NCBI GenBank assembly: GCA_034408745.1
Contig: JAWXCM010000411.1
Span: forward strand, 1-22,951
Direction of reading: 5' to 3'
Origin: JAWXCM01 sp034408745
GTDB lineage: Bacteria; Acidobacteriota; Terriglobia; Bryobacterales; Bryobacteraceae
Length of the DNA stretch: 22,951 nt
Below, piece by piece: positions 13,962-20,707 of this stretch (its first letter is position 1; each line of letters opens with the position of its first letter). The notes below the pieces were generated by a model that saw nothing but the letters and a program-made list of their open reading frames with translations, made no database searches and had not been told where the DNA came from. The translations under genes were made by a program, and so were the position numbers.

Positions 13962-15094
13962 CGTTGTTTATCCATAATATTCCCGAGTATTTCCGGGATC
14001 TCAAACACAGCCCGGTTCCGCACATTCGCCACGCTCCGCCGGAACCGCTCCATCGTCGACGGTTCCAGCAGTTGTTCCACCGCCGTGCAGATCTTGCCAA
14101 AGCTCCGAACCACCAGACCGACTTCATGCCGCCGGACCCAGTCCGCGTTGTACCGCTCCTGTGGCAGCGTCCACGCATTCCGTTCGATGATCACCGGAAG
14201 CCCCATTGCCAGCGACTCACTGATACTGCCCGGCCCCGGCTTGCCGACAAAGAACTCCGACAGGCTCATGTAATACGGCACCTCGTGCGTAAAACCCACC
14301 ACGTGAATCCGCAGCCGCGAGTTCATATCGCGCAAGTCCGACGCCAGCTTCTCATTGCGTCCACAGATCAGGATCAGCTGGACCTTGTCCGCCAGTTCTT
14401 CCAGACGTTCCGCAATCCGCAGCATGTGTGCCGACCCGTGCCCGCCAAACAACACCAGCCCCGTCGGCTTGTCCGGTTCCAGCCCCAGCTTCTTCAGCTC
14501 CTCGGCCTTGTTGTGCGTGAATTCCTGGTAGAAATTCGGACGCAGAATCATGCCCGACGTGCGGAACAGCTTGTCCGGCGGATACCCCATTCGCCGAGCC
14601 TGCGAAACTGCCCTGTCCGTCCCGCAAATCAGAAACTGATCCTGCCGTTCAATCCAGAAATGTGGCGGGTAATCCGCGAAATCCGTCAAAATTGTCACGA
14701 ATGGAGCGCGCGACGGGGAACGTCGAAGCCCTTGCAGCAATGCCCGGTTGAAGTTCGGCACCACCGACACAACCAGGTCAGGCGCACTCTGCTTCCAGTA
14801 AGCCGAAAGCATCCGCACCTGCGCCGGATGATACATCCGAATAATGCCGTGCATTCCGGGCAGCAAATAACCGGAACCAAGCGTCCACCCATTTGCCAGC
14901 ATCCGGTTGTAGATGTCCTGCAGCCGGACCCCTGTGAACTTCCGAAAAATGTCGAGCGGGTCCAGAACTTCCTGCAAATTGACAAGGCGGAGGTCCCAGT
15001 CACGGCTTTGCTGCTCGACTGCCGTTTTCAGCGCCGTTGCGGCCGACCGGTGTCCGCCACCCGCGTCGAAGAAGACGAAATCGACTTTTCGCAT
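13958..15094 (-). CDS. MGDG-synthase/diacylglycerol-glucosyltransferase-like GT28 glycosyltransferase
   Basis: A 378-residue GT-B enzyme resembling monogalactosyldiacylglycerol synthase and processive diacylglycerol glucosyltransferases, distantly MurG. The N-domain starts KVDFVFFDAGGGHRSAATAL with the diagnostic GGGH (12-15). FVTILTDFADYPPHFWI and LICGTDRAV follow. The C-domain has GLVLFGGHGSAHMLRIAERL and the donor-binding VGKPGPGSISESLAMGLPV (about 281-299), then QERYNADWV. Such enzymes transfer hexose from UDP-sugar to diacylglycerol at the inner face of the cytoplasmic membrane. I chose ATG 15094, not the longer start at 15142, because the family starts a few residues before the first beta strand. 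It is coupled to the metallophosphoesterase and divergent from the PAP2 gene. Confidence 0.85.
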   Translation of the reverse strand: MRKVDFVFFDAGGGHRSAATALKTAVEQQSRDWDLRLVNLQEVLDPLDIFRKFTGVRLQDIYNRMLANGWTLGSGYLLPGMHGIIRMYHPAQVRMLSAYWKQSAPDLVVSVVPNFNRALLQGLRRSPSRAPFVTILTDFADYPPHFWIERQDQFLICGTDRAVSQARRMGYPPDKLFRTSGMILRPNFYQEFTHNKAEELKKLGLEPDKPTGLVLFGGHGSAHMLRIAERLEELADKVQLILICGRNEKLASDLRDMNSRLRIHVVGFTHEVPYYMSLSEFFVGKPGPGSISESLAMGLPVIIERNAWTLPQERYNADWVRRHEVGLVVRSFGKICTAVEQLLEPSTMERFRRSVANVRNRAVFEIPEILGNIMDKQR

Positions 15095-15144
15095 GCTTTG
15101 CCCACTACTATGCCACGCCTCCACCCCATAAAACATCAGCATTC

Positions 15145-15156
15145 ACAAACGTTTGT
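15145..15156. promoter_or_regulatory. 12-base perfect palindrome, candidate operator
   Basis: ACAAACGTTTGT is a perfect 12-base inverted repeat. It lies 50 bases upstream of the glycosyltransferase start (minus) and 37 bases before the small ORF at 15194 (plus). Its place between divergent transcription units suits a dimeric repressor or activator; the cognate regulator is not in the window. Confidence 0.4.
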
Positions 15157-15171
15157 TTTACACGTCACTGT

Positions 15172-15182
15172 GCTGTAACAGC
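15172..15182. promoter_or_regulatory. second palindrome GCTGTAACAGC in the same divergent region
   Basis: Five-base arms (GCTGT/ACAGC) flank one central base. It is 15 bases from the first palindrome. On the minus strand CTGTTAC then CAGTGAC four bases later loosely recall a Pho box (CTGTCAT repeats), but the match is too poor to call. Confidence 0.3.
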
Positions 15183-15193
15183 GAGCCCCAATC

Positions 15194-15505
15194 ATGGAGT
15201 TGATGAAGTGCGGCCTGCACATTCGTACCGCCCACTCCGGCATGTCCGCCGTACCGGTGGACCGTCGTGTTTGTCGCGACATTTACGAAACTTACCATCT
15301 GAACGACCGTCATGATATTGAGTTACAAATGCGCCGCAGCCCCGTCGCCGCGTTTGCGTCGCATTTGACCGTCGGCGTTCCCGCGGTTTTGTTCGTAAAC
15401 TATAGGGTGGAGGTCGCGTTCGCCGGACGCTGGTTCGGACGTGCGATCAAAAACAGAACTTTCGCTCCGGCCGCGGCGTATCTCGCTGAAGGGGCCGTGT
15501 CGTGA
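15194..15505 (+). CDS. possible small coupled ORF upstream of the PAP2 gene
   Basis: An open frame of 103 residues (MELMKCGLHIRTAHSGMSAV...YLAEGAVS) whose TGA overlaps the PAP2 GTG start as GTGA. That overlap is the main argument that it is translated. Against it: no recognisable domain, no clear ribosome site, and wobble positions visibly less GC-rich than in neighbouring genes. One hydrophobic patch (VGVPAVLFVNYRVEVAFAG) could be a short membrane segment. The alternative is a 400-base untranslated leader or spacer. Without this ORF, 15095-15501 holds only the two palindromes. Confidence 0.35.
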   Translation: MELMKCGLHIRTAHSGMSAVPVDRRVCRDIYETYHLNDRHDIELQMRRSPVAAFASHLTVGVPAVLFVNYRVEVAFAGRWFGRAIKNRTFAPAAAYLAEGAVS

Positions 15506-16041
15506 GCGCCCAGGTTCAGTCGATGCTGGAGTTCATCTCGATTCGCGATCACCGCGTCATGCGCCGCGTCAACAACTGGCGCGCACCGCGGTGGATCCGC
15601 GTCTGGGCAATCTGCGCCACACGCGGCGGCGACGGCTGGCTCTGGTACGTGATGCTCGTGGTGATCGCCCTGTTCGGCGGAGCCGATCGCTGGGCCACCA
15701 TCGCAGCCTGCTCCACTTCCGCTTTTGTCGGAACTCTCACCTTTCTCTACCTGAAACGTAAGACAAGCCGGAAGCGCCCCTGCGCCGTTGCCACACACTG
15801 CTGGGCGAACCTGCTGCCGCCGGACCAGTTCTCATTTCCGTCAGGCCATTCGATCACCGCGTTCGCCATCGCCATCCCGCTGGGCCTCTTCTACCCATCC
15901 CTGATGGTGGGACTGCTGGTCTGCGCTCTGAGCATCGCTTCGTCCCGGATCCTGCTCGGAATGCACTTCCTCAGCGACGTAGTGGTCGGTTGCGTTCTCG
16001 GGGCCCTGTTTGGATACTCATCATACCTGCTGTACGTGTGA
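15502..16041 (+). CDS. PAP2-family membrane phosphatase
   Basis: A 179-residue integral membrane phosphatase of the PAP2 (type 2 phosphatidic acid phosphatase) family. All three catalytic signatures are intact: KRKTSRKRP (85-93, KxxxxxxRP), FPSGHS (PSGH, 113-116) and SRILLGMHFLSD (148-159, SRxxxxxHxxxD). Hydrophobic segments around 45-60, 68-84, 118-147 and 160-178 form the bundle. Family members dephosphorylate phosphatidic acid, phosphatidylglycerol phosphate or undecaprenyl diphosphate at the outer face of the inner membrane. The GTG at 15502 has a strong GAAGGGG (15488-15494) 7 bases upstream and overlaps the preceding ORF stop. Its divergence from the glycolipid-type glycosyltransferase suggests diacylglycerol supply, but undecaprenyl recycling is equally possible. 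Confidence 0.92.
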   Translation: MSAQVQSMLEFISIRDHRVMRRVNNWRAPRWIRVWAICATRGGDGWLWYVMLVVIALFGGADRWATIAACSTSAFVGTLTFLYLKRKTSRKRPCAVATHCWANLLPPDQFSFPSGHSITAFAIAIPLGLFYPSLMVGLLVCALSIASSRILLGMHFLSDVVVGCVLGALFGYSSYLLYV

Positions 16042-16111
16042 TAGCTCACCGTTACCGAGAAACCCCACCCAGACCGCCATACGTAAGGACTTCACTGCAT
16101 TTCCGTGCATT

Positions 16112-17149
16112 ATGTCCCTGAGCGAACATAGAGCAGTGGGCCTCACTCTGGAAGCTTTGCGTCAAATGTCGGCGAGACTCGGCAGGGACCCGGATCTGAT
16201 CCAGGCGGGCGGTGGCAATACCTCCGTCAAGCTCCACAGCAATCTGTGGATCAAGGCTTCAGGGACATGGCTGATTCATGCCGACCGCGACGATATCTTC
16301 CTCCCCGTCTCCCTCACCGCCATCCGCGCCTGCATCGACCGCAATGAAGAGTACGTCACGAACCACCACGGTCTGCGCCCATCGGTGGAAGCCGCGATGC
16401 ATGCCGTCCTCCCGCATCTGTGCGTTGTGCACGTGCACTCGGTAAACACGCTGGCATGGGCGTCGCTCGCCGATTCTCCCCGCTCCTTCGCCACCAGGCT
16501 CGAAGGTCTCAAATGGGTATGGATCCCGTACATCCACCCCGGGCTGCCGCTCGCGCTCAGCATCCGCGAGACACTCGGCTCGTCCCCCGATGTCATCGTC
16601 ATGCAGAACCACGGCCTCATCGTCGCCGGTGACACCTGCGAATCCGCCGAAGCCCTGCTGCATGACGTCGAGCGCCGCCTTCGCCTGCACATGCGAGCGC
16701 ACCCGCCCGCGCAAATCGATGAACTCCGCAAGCTCGCGGGATCGGCGTGGCAACTCCCGGCCGACGACGGCGTGCACAGCCTTGGCACCGACCCCGACTC
16801 ATTCCGAATCGCGACAGGCGGCACCCTCTACCCCGATCACTGTGTTTATCTCGGCCATGCCGTAGCAGCCTGTCATTCCGGCCAAGCGCCCGAAGATGCG
16901 GCAGCCCGCTATGAGCGGCAATGGGGAAAGCGTCCAGCCGTGCTGGCCTGCGAAGGTTACGGCGTCCTCATCGCTCCGGACCTGTCACGCGCAGGCCGTG
17001 AGATGCTGACCTGCATCTCCAGCGTCGTGCGTCGAATCCCCGCTGACGCCGAGGTGCACTACCTGCCCCACGATCAGGTGTCGAGGCTTATGAATTGGGA
17101 TGCGGAGCACTATCGTCAGGCAGTCGCGCGTCAGATGGAGCGCCAGTAA
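16112..17149 (+). CDS. class II aldolase/adducin-family protein
   Basis: A 345-residue protein. Its first ~210 residues form a class II aldolase domain: DLIQAGGGNTSVKLHSNLWIKASGTW, SVEAAMHAVLPHLCVVHVHSVN (catalytic-type Glu and the HxH zinc pair) and VIVMQNHGLIVAGD (third His). It resembles the aldolase part of the bifunctional rhamnulose-1-phosphate aldolase/dehydrogenase proteins. The C-terminal ~120 residues (GGTLYPDHCVYLGHAV...DAEHYRQAVARQ) match the linker region of those fusions, but no dehydrogenase domain follows. Substrate is likely a sugar phosphate, not determined. The ATG at 16112 is the start that fits the family; upstream in-frame codons look non-coding. Its 3' end overlaps the convergent methyltransferase by 62 bases. 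Confidence 0.85.
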   Translation: MSLSEHRAVGLTLEALRQMSARLGRDPDLIQAGGGNTSVKLHSNLWIKASGTWLIHADRDDIFLPVSLTAIRACIDRNEEYVTNHHGLRPSVEAAMHAVLPHLCVVHVHSVNTLAWASLADSPRSFATRLEGLKWVWIPYIHPGLPLALSIRETLGSSPDVIVMQNHGLIVAGDTCESAEALLHDVERRLRLHMRAHPPAQIDELRKLAGSAWQLPADDGVHSLGTDPDSFRIATGGTLYPDHCVYLGHAVAACHSGQAPEDAAARYERQWGKRPAVLACEGYGVLIAPDLSRAGREMLTCISSVVRRIPADAEVHYLPHDQVSRLMNWDAEHYRQAVARQMERQ

Positions 17150-18614
17150 CTTCCAGTAGCCCACCCGAAATCAACACCTGAATCGCCTGCGCGAAATCCT
17201 CCGGCGACGTGCCCTCGGGAATCACTTCCTCCACCTGTAGTCCAAGGAAATGCTCGTACACAGTGTGCCCCCCATCGCACTGCGCCAGCAAAAACGGAGC
17301 CCACGTCTCCGTCCGGGCCTCCATCGAAAACGGGTGCGATGTCCGCAGCATGTACTCCTGCGGCTGCCATCCCTCTTCGCTCAGCATGTGCCGGACCTGC
17401 AACTCCGCCCCAGGATTCACGCGAACACGTGACCGCAACAGACGCTCCGCCGCATCGGCTCGCTGCATCCACGTCTCCAGCTCCATCGCCGACAGGATCT
17501 CAGTGATCGTGGTGCTCGCGCTGTTCTGGCGCCGAATCGTGAACACCGGACGCTCTTCGTCACGGCGCTGCACCAACACCACCGCGTACACCATCTGCTT
17601 CACGCCGAGCTGTCCGAACAGCTGTCGAAACGCGCGCAAATCGTCCGGCGGCGTTTCACTGTTCACAACCACCCGAACCGCGAACTCCTCCGGATCCAGC
17701 GTACGAACCACAAACACACCCACATCGAACGCATCGCCAGCATCCCCGAGCCACGATCGCACCCGGCGCTCCCACGGCCGGCCACGTCGATCCGATCCCA
17801 TCGCCAGCAGATAGAACAGGCCGCCCGGCGCCAGATGGTCCGGCAGCCCTTCCACACAACGGCGAACAATCTGCTCGCCATCCTCGCCGCCGTCCTGATA
17901 CACCCACTTCGGACGAAGCACCGGAACATACGGCGGATGCGCCACAATGCGGTCGAACTGCTGGCCACCCGCGGGCTCATACAAATCACCCGCCGCGGCC
18001 TCAAAGTTCGACACCGCATTGAGACGCGCATTGAACTCGGCAAACAGCGTGGCGCGCGTCGAGATGTCGAAAGCCCACGCCTTCTGCGCGAATGTCGAAG
18101 CCCCACGCAACGCGGCAAACGCCGTTCCCGAACAAAGGTCCAGCATTCGCTCGCACGGAGTCTCCGGCAGGAACCGCAGAAATCGCTGCGCGTTCGACAC
18201 AATCGACGGATACACCACGTCCTGCGGGGTCTTGTACGGCGTGCGATCGGGCGAGTTCCACCGGTCCGACGCGATCCACACGCCAGCCGTGGGATACAGA
18301 GCCACGGTAGCCGCCAGCATCTCGTCGCCCTCGATCAGACCCAGCGCGAACATGGCGGTCAGCGATTCCGCTCCAAGCCGTGCGGCCGCCACGGAGCGAT
18401 CCACATAGTGGCCCTCGACAAACAACTGGATCAGAACACCAGTGGCATCGGCCTCCCAGTCGTCCATCTCCGCTCGCTCAAAATCCTCCTCAAAGTTCTC
18501 GAGCGACGCAATCCCGAGCCGTTCGCAAAGCCGCGCTTCGTCTAAGCCCGCGCTTTCCAGACAGGCCCGGACAGTGGCGAATTCCGCATCGGTTCCGATG
18601 CGAAGTGAGGTCAC
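17088..18614 (-). CDS. large N6/N5-type SAM methyltransferase with HPPY motif
   Basis: A 508-residue protein. Residues 1-150 form a helical, probably winged-helix region (LGIASLENFEEDFE; HYVDRSVAAARLG). The Rossmann methyltransferase core has motif I RMLDLCSGTAFAALRG (about 156-171), an acidic AFDIS (Asp183) and motif IV HPPY (226-229) where PrmC/HemK and N6-adenine enzymes have NPPY. The C-terminal ~200 residues (SSTTITEILS-like SASTTITEILSAMELETW onward) are a separate domain. Such proteins are common in actinobacteria and acidobacteria as release-factor-methyltransferase-like enzymes with no proven substrate. The start is GTG 18614; no ATG occurs until about residue 50. The last 20 codons are antisense to the aldolase gene end. 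Confidence 0.85.
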   Translation of the reverse strand: MTSLRIGTDAEFATVRACLESAGLDEARLCERLGIASLENFEEDFERAEMDDWEADATGVLIQLFVEGHYVDRSVAAARLGAESLTAMFALGLIEGDEMLAATVALYPTAGVWIASDRWNSPDRTPYKTPQDVVYPSIVSNAQRFLRFLPETPCERMLDLCSGTAFAALRGASTFAQKAWAFDISTRATLFAEFNARLNAVSNFEAAAGDLYEPAGGQQFDRIVAHPPYVPVLRPKWVYQDGGEDGEQIVRRCVEGLPDHLAPGGLFYLLAMGSDRRGRPWERRVRSWLGDAGDAFDVGVFVVRTLDPEEFAVRVVVNSETPPDDLRAFRQLFGQLGVKQMVYAVVLVQRRDEERPVFTIRRQNSASTTITEILSAMELETWMQRADAAERLLRSRVRVNPGAELQVRHMLSEEGWQPQEYMLRTSHPFSMEARTETWAPFLLAQCDGGHTVYEHFLGLQVEEVIPEGTSPEDFAQAIQVLISGGLLEVTGAPSDARLPDDSAPHPNS

Positions 18615-18711
18615 GCTTCTGGCTCGGGCATATTGGGAGTATGCGGCGTTTCCGGGATCGGTTCGGGATCGGACGGCTGCTTCGGAGGATTTGGCTCCGG
18701 AACGTGTGGCG

Positions 18712-18717
18712 TATACA
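18712..18717 (+). promoter_or_regulatory. candidate -10 upstream of the FGE-like gene
   Basis: TATACA (18712-18717) matches -10 at four of six, inside the palindrome GTATAC. A weak TTGGCT (18691-18696) lies at a short 15-base spacing. A start near 18724 would leave an 8-base leader containing AAGGA. It lies in the 117-base divergent gap after the methyltransferase start. Confidence 0.25.
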
Positions 18718-18731
18718 TCAAAAAGGACATA

Positions 18732-19436
18732 GTGACTCGCAGAAGAGAACAGCAGTCTGGTCAGGCCAGCGGCACCGCTGTCGTGGTCGTAATACTGATT
18801 ATCATCACTTCGGTGGCTGGAGGTTTAATTTGGTACAAACAGCAGCCCCGGTCCATGCCGCCCGCCCTCAATGACGACAACGGCGTAATGCTGTTAATCC
18901 CCGCCGGGCCGTTCGTTCACGGACCCGAAAAAACACCGGCCGTTGCGCCCGCCTTCTACATCGACCGCACGGAAGTCACCAACCGCATGTACGCCGATTT
19001 CTGCCGCGCCACCAGCCACCCTCTGCCTGCAGGCTTCCGAGCCGACCAGCCCAACATGCCCGTGGTCAACATATCCATTGAGGACGCCACCACATTCGCC
19101 AAACACGCAGGCAAGCGGCTACCCGATGCACTCGAGTGGGAGAAGGCCTATCGAGGCTCGGAGGGTCGCCTCTACCCATGGGGCAACGAACCGAAAACTT
19201 TGTCCACCCAGTTGCAGATCGCCGATTCCGCACCGGAAACAGGAAGCCCCTACAACATCCTCCACATGGCCGACAACGTGAAAGAGTTCACCCGAACCCT
19301 CGGCCCCAGCCCCAATCCGCAGGTCCCGTACTACCAGGTGCGAGGCGGCACTCCACCCTGGACCTACGAATCGGTGCCGCAGACCTGGAGCTCTGCCGAC
19401 ACCGGCTTCCGCTGCGTAAAGGATCCGCGGCGCTAA
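18732..19436 (+). CDS. membrane-anchored FGE/sulfatase-modifying-factor-like protein
   Basis: A 234-residue protein. A short basic N terminus (MTRRREQQSGQASG) precedes one membrane helix (TAVVVVILIIITSVAGGLIW, about 15-34). A formylglycine-generating-enzyme-type domain follows on the outside: VMLLIPAGPFVHGPE, FYIDRTEVTNRMYADFC, MPVVNISIEDATTFAKHAG, KRLPDALEWEKAYRG, LYPWGNEP, NILHMADNVKEFTRT (usual GNVWEW) and SADTGFRCVKD. The copper-binding cysteine pair of active FGE is not present, so it is more likely a non-catalytic FGE-like binding domain. Start: GTG 18732 with AAGGA a few bases upstream. An in-frame TTG at 18633 would add a low-complexity Gly/Cys stretch and is unlikely. The stop lies in a tandem repeat. 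Confidence 0.82.
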   Translation: MTRRREQQSGQASGTAVVVVILIIITSVAGGLIWYKQQPRSMPPALNDDNGVMLLIPAGPFVHGPEKTPAVAPAFYIDRTEVTNRMYADFCRATSHPLPAGFRADQPNMPVVNISIEDATTFAKHAGKRLPDALEWEKAYRGSEGRLYPWGNEPKTLSTQLQIADSAPETGSPYNILHMADNVKEFTRTLGPSPNPQVPYYQVRGGTPPWTYESVPQTWSSADTGFRCVKDPRR

Positions 19437-19491
19437 AGCGAAGCGGCGCTAAAGCGAAGCGGCGCTAACGCGAAGCGGCGCTAACGCTAAA
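19428..19491. repeat. 16-base tandem repeat spanning two convergent gene ends
   Basis: Four units of CGGCGCTAAAGCGAAG: 19428-19443 and 19444-19459 identical, 19460-19475 with one change (AAA to AAC), 19476-19491 matching over its first 12 bases. Every unit contains CTAA, so TAA on plus and TAG on minus recur. Because 16 is not a multiple of 3, successive units put stops in all frames. The FGE-like gene ends in unit 1 (TAA 19434-19436) and the convergent cytochrome-like gene ends in unit 4 (TAG, 19489-19487). Confidence 0.92.
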
Positions 19492-20698
19492 GCACTCCGG
19501 TGTCACGAAGAATCTCCACAACCTCAGGCCCGGCCAAACCCCGAACCCGCGCCAGCGTGCGACGCCGGGCCACATCCGGCAAACCTCGAAACGCCTCCGA
19601 ATAAATCAGCGGACTGCACCGATACCGCAGCAGCCGAGTCTTCAGGTCCAGCTCCCGCAAAGACCGGCCCTTCTTATCCCGAGGCCCCATCTTCGAGTAC
19701 TCCTCAGCAAACCCCGAAGCCCCGGTAACCGGCGCCGTCAATGGAGTCTCATCGGTGAACAGCATGTACTTCACCAGCTCCTCCACCGCGTTGTTGATGC
19801 GACGGTCCGTGCTCTCGCTCGCAGTCCCCGGAGCATCGCCGAGAGCCTTGTTCATCACTTCCCGGTCATGCAGAGCCATCCGCGTTTCCCATCCGACGCG
19901 CGTGATCAAATTCGTCATCCGCGTCTGGTGCTCCACCACCATCAGCGCCACAATGTCGCTCGACGGCCTCAGATACGCGCCCGTGTCGAAGTACTCCTTC
20001 AGATCGGTGATGTCCCGCCTGCCCTGACCGTCGATGGTGTTGCCCATGTGCTTCGCACCACCAGCCGACCCGCTCACATACCATCCGCCCCAGCGTTGCT
20101 CCAGCGGACTCCGGTGATCGGACAAAAACGTCCCCGCGTGGAAGATCGGCATGCCGTGACGGTCGGGATACACAGACCGAATCACCAGCCCCGGAACCCC
20201 GAGCGTTGAACCTGCCGCGTGACACTGTAAGCACTGCTCCTGCCTGTCGACTTTCGGCCGCGACAGCCTCTCCTGATCCAGCGTGTAGAACACAACCCCC
20301 AGCTTCGGGTCGACAGCAGCCAGTTCCAGCACATCGCCGCCCCGCACGTACCCAACCGACACTTCGTCGTTGAAATACAGTGCCCTCGGCATGCGCGGAG
20401 AAATGCGCGGAGCCTGAAAGCTGGTCTTCGAAAACACCAGAATCTGAGACGATTCGGGAACGTGCAGCGCCTGCAACAGGGAAGGCAGATACCCAAATGT
20501 GGTGTCGTAGGTTAACCGTGTCTCACCCGAGGCGATCCGACGCGCCAGGCGCGACACCGCATCCTGCGCAGCCGTCTTGTTGTACCCAATCGCTGAATGA
20601 TCCGCCGGAAGAACATAGGATCCATCCAGCCCCGCGAAAGCGCAAAGTGCAACAGCGGCACCGAGCGCCGGAACAAACGTGCGTAACTTCAATACCAT
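19487..20698 (-). CDS. exported CXXCH (cytochrome c-like) protein of unknown function
   Basis: A 403-residue protein with a signal peptide (VLKLRTFVPALGAAVALCAFAG) and one heme-attachment motif, QEQCLQCHAAG (about 154-164). Other conspicuous stretches are LPADHSAIGYN, RALYFNDEVSVGYVRGGDVL, GLVIRSVYPDRHGMP, HAGTFLSDHRSPLEQRWGGWYV, MVVEHQTRMTNLITR and YSEAFRGLPD. The pattern recurs in acidobacterial and planctomycete exported proteins annotated only as cytochrome c domain or hypothetical. A periplasmic redox role is inferred. The ATG at 20698 has AGGA 5 bases upstream and starts the signal peptide; a TTG two codons in (20692) is an alternative. It is only 9 bases from the divergent SDR start. 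Confidence 0.82.
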   Translation of the reverse strand: MVLKLRTFVPALGAAVALCAFAGLDGSYVLPADHSAIGYNKTAAQDAVSRLARRIASGETRLTYDTTFGYLPSLLQALHVPESSQILVFSKTSFQAPRISPRMPRALYFNDEVSVGYVRGGDVLELAAVDPKLGVVFYTLDQERLSRPKVDRQEQCLQCHAAGSTLGVPGLVIRSVYPDRHGMPIFHAGTFLSDHRSPLEQRWGGWYVSGSAGGAKHMGNTIDGQGRRDITDLKEYFDTGAYLRPSSDIVALMVVEHQTRMTNLITRVGWETRMALHDREVMNKALGDAPGTASESTDRRINNAVEELVKYMLFTDETPLTAPVTGASGFAEEYSKMGPRDKKGRSLRELDLKTRLLRYRCSPLIYSEAFRGLPDVARRRTLARVRGLAGPEVVEILRDTGVL

Positions 20699-20707
20699 AA
20701 TTATCCT
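20696..20707 (+). promoter_or_regulatory. -10-like element in the 9-base gap between two divergent start codons
   Basis: CATAAT (20696-20701) ends 6 bases before the SDR ATG at 20708, so transcription would start at the ATG (leaderless); no ribosome site precedes it. It overlaps the 8-base palindrome ATAATTAT (20697-20704), so a GATAAT also reads on the minus strand, but too close to the minus ATG to serve it. No -35 is recognisable. Confidence 0.35.

Noticed and set aside
13958..15142. longer start for the GT28 gene at 15142
   Set aside because: The extra 16 residues do not resemble family N termini, which begin just before the first beta strand and the GGGH motif.
13787..15178. 463-residue plus-strand open frame
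   Set aside because: It lies antisense to the coupled metallophosphoesterase and glycosyltransferase genes, both with complete motifs. Its translation is Arg/His/Pro/Gln-rich and without domains.
15165..15183. Pho box upstream of the glycosyltransferase
   Set aside because: CTGTTAC-N4-CAGTGAC matches the CTGTCAT repeat at only about 5 and 4 of 7 positions; too weak to call without a matrix scan.
17835..18545. 236-residue plus-strand open frame
   Set aside because: Antisense to the HPPY methyltransferase; Arg/His-rich composition typical of a high-GC shadow frame.
19428..19491. CRISPR-like array
   Set aside because: Units are directly adjacent with no spacers, only 16 bases long, and no cas genes are present.
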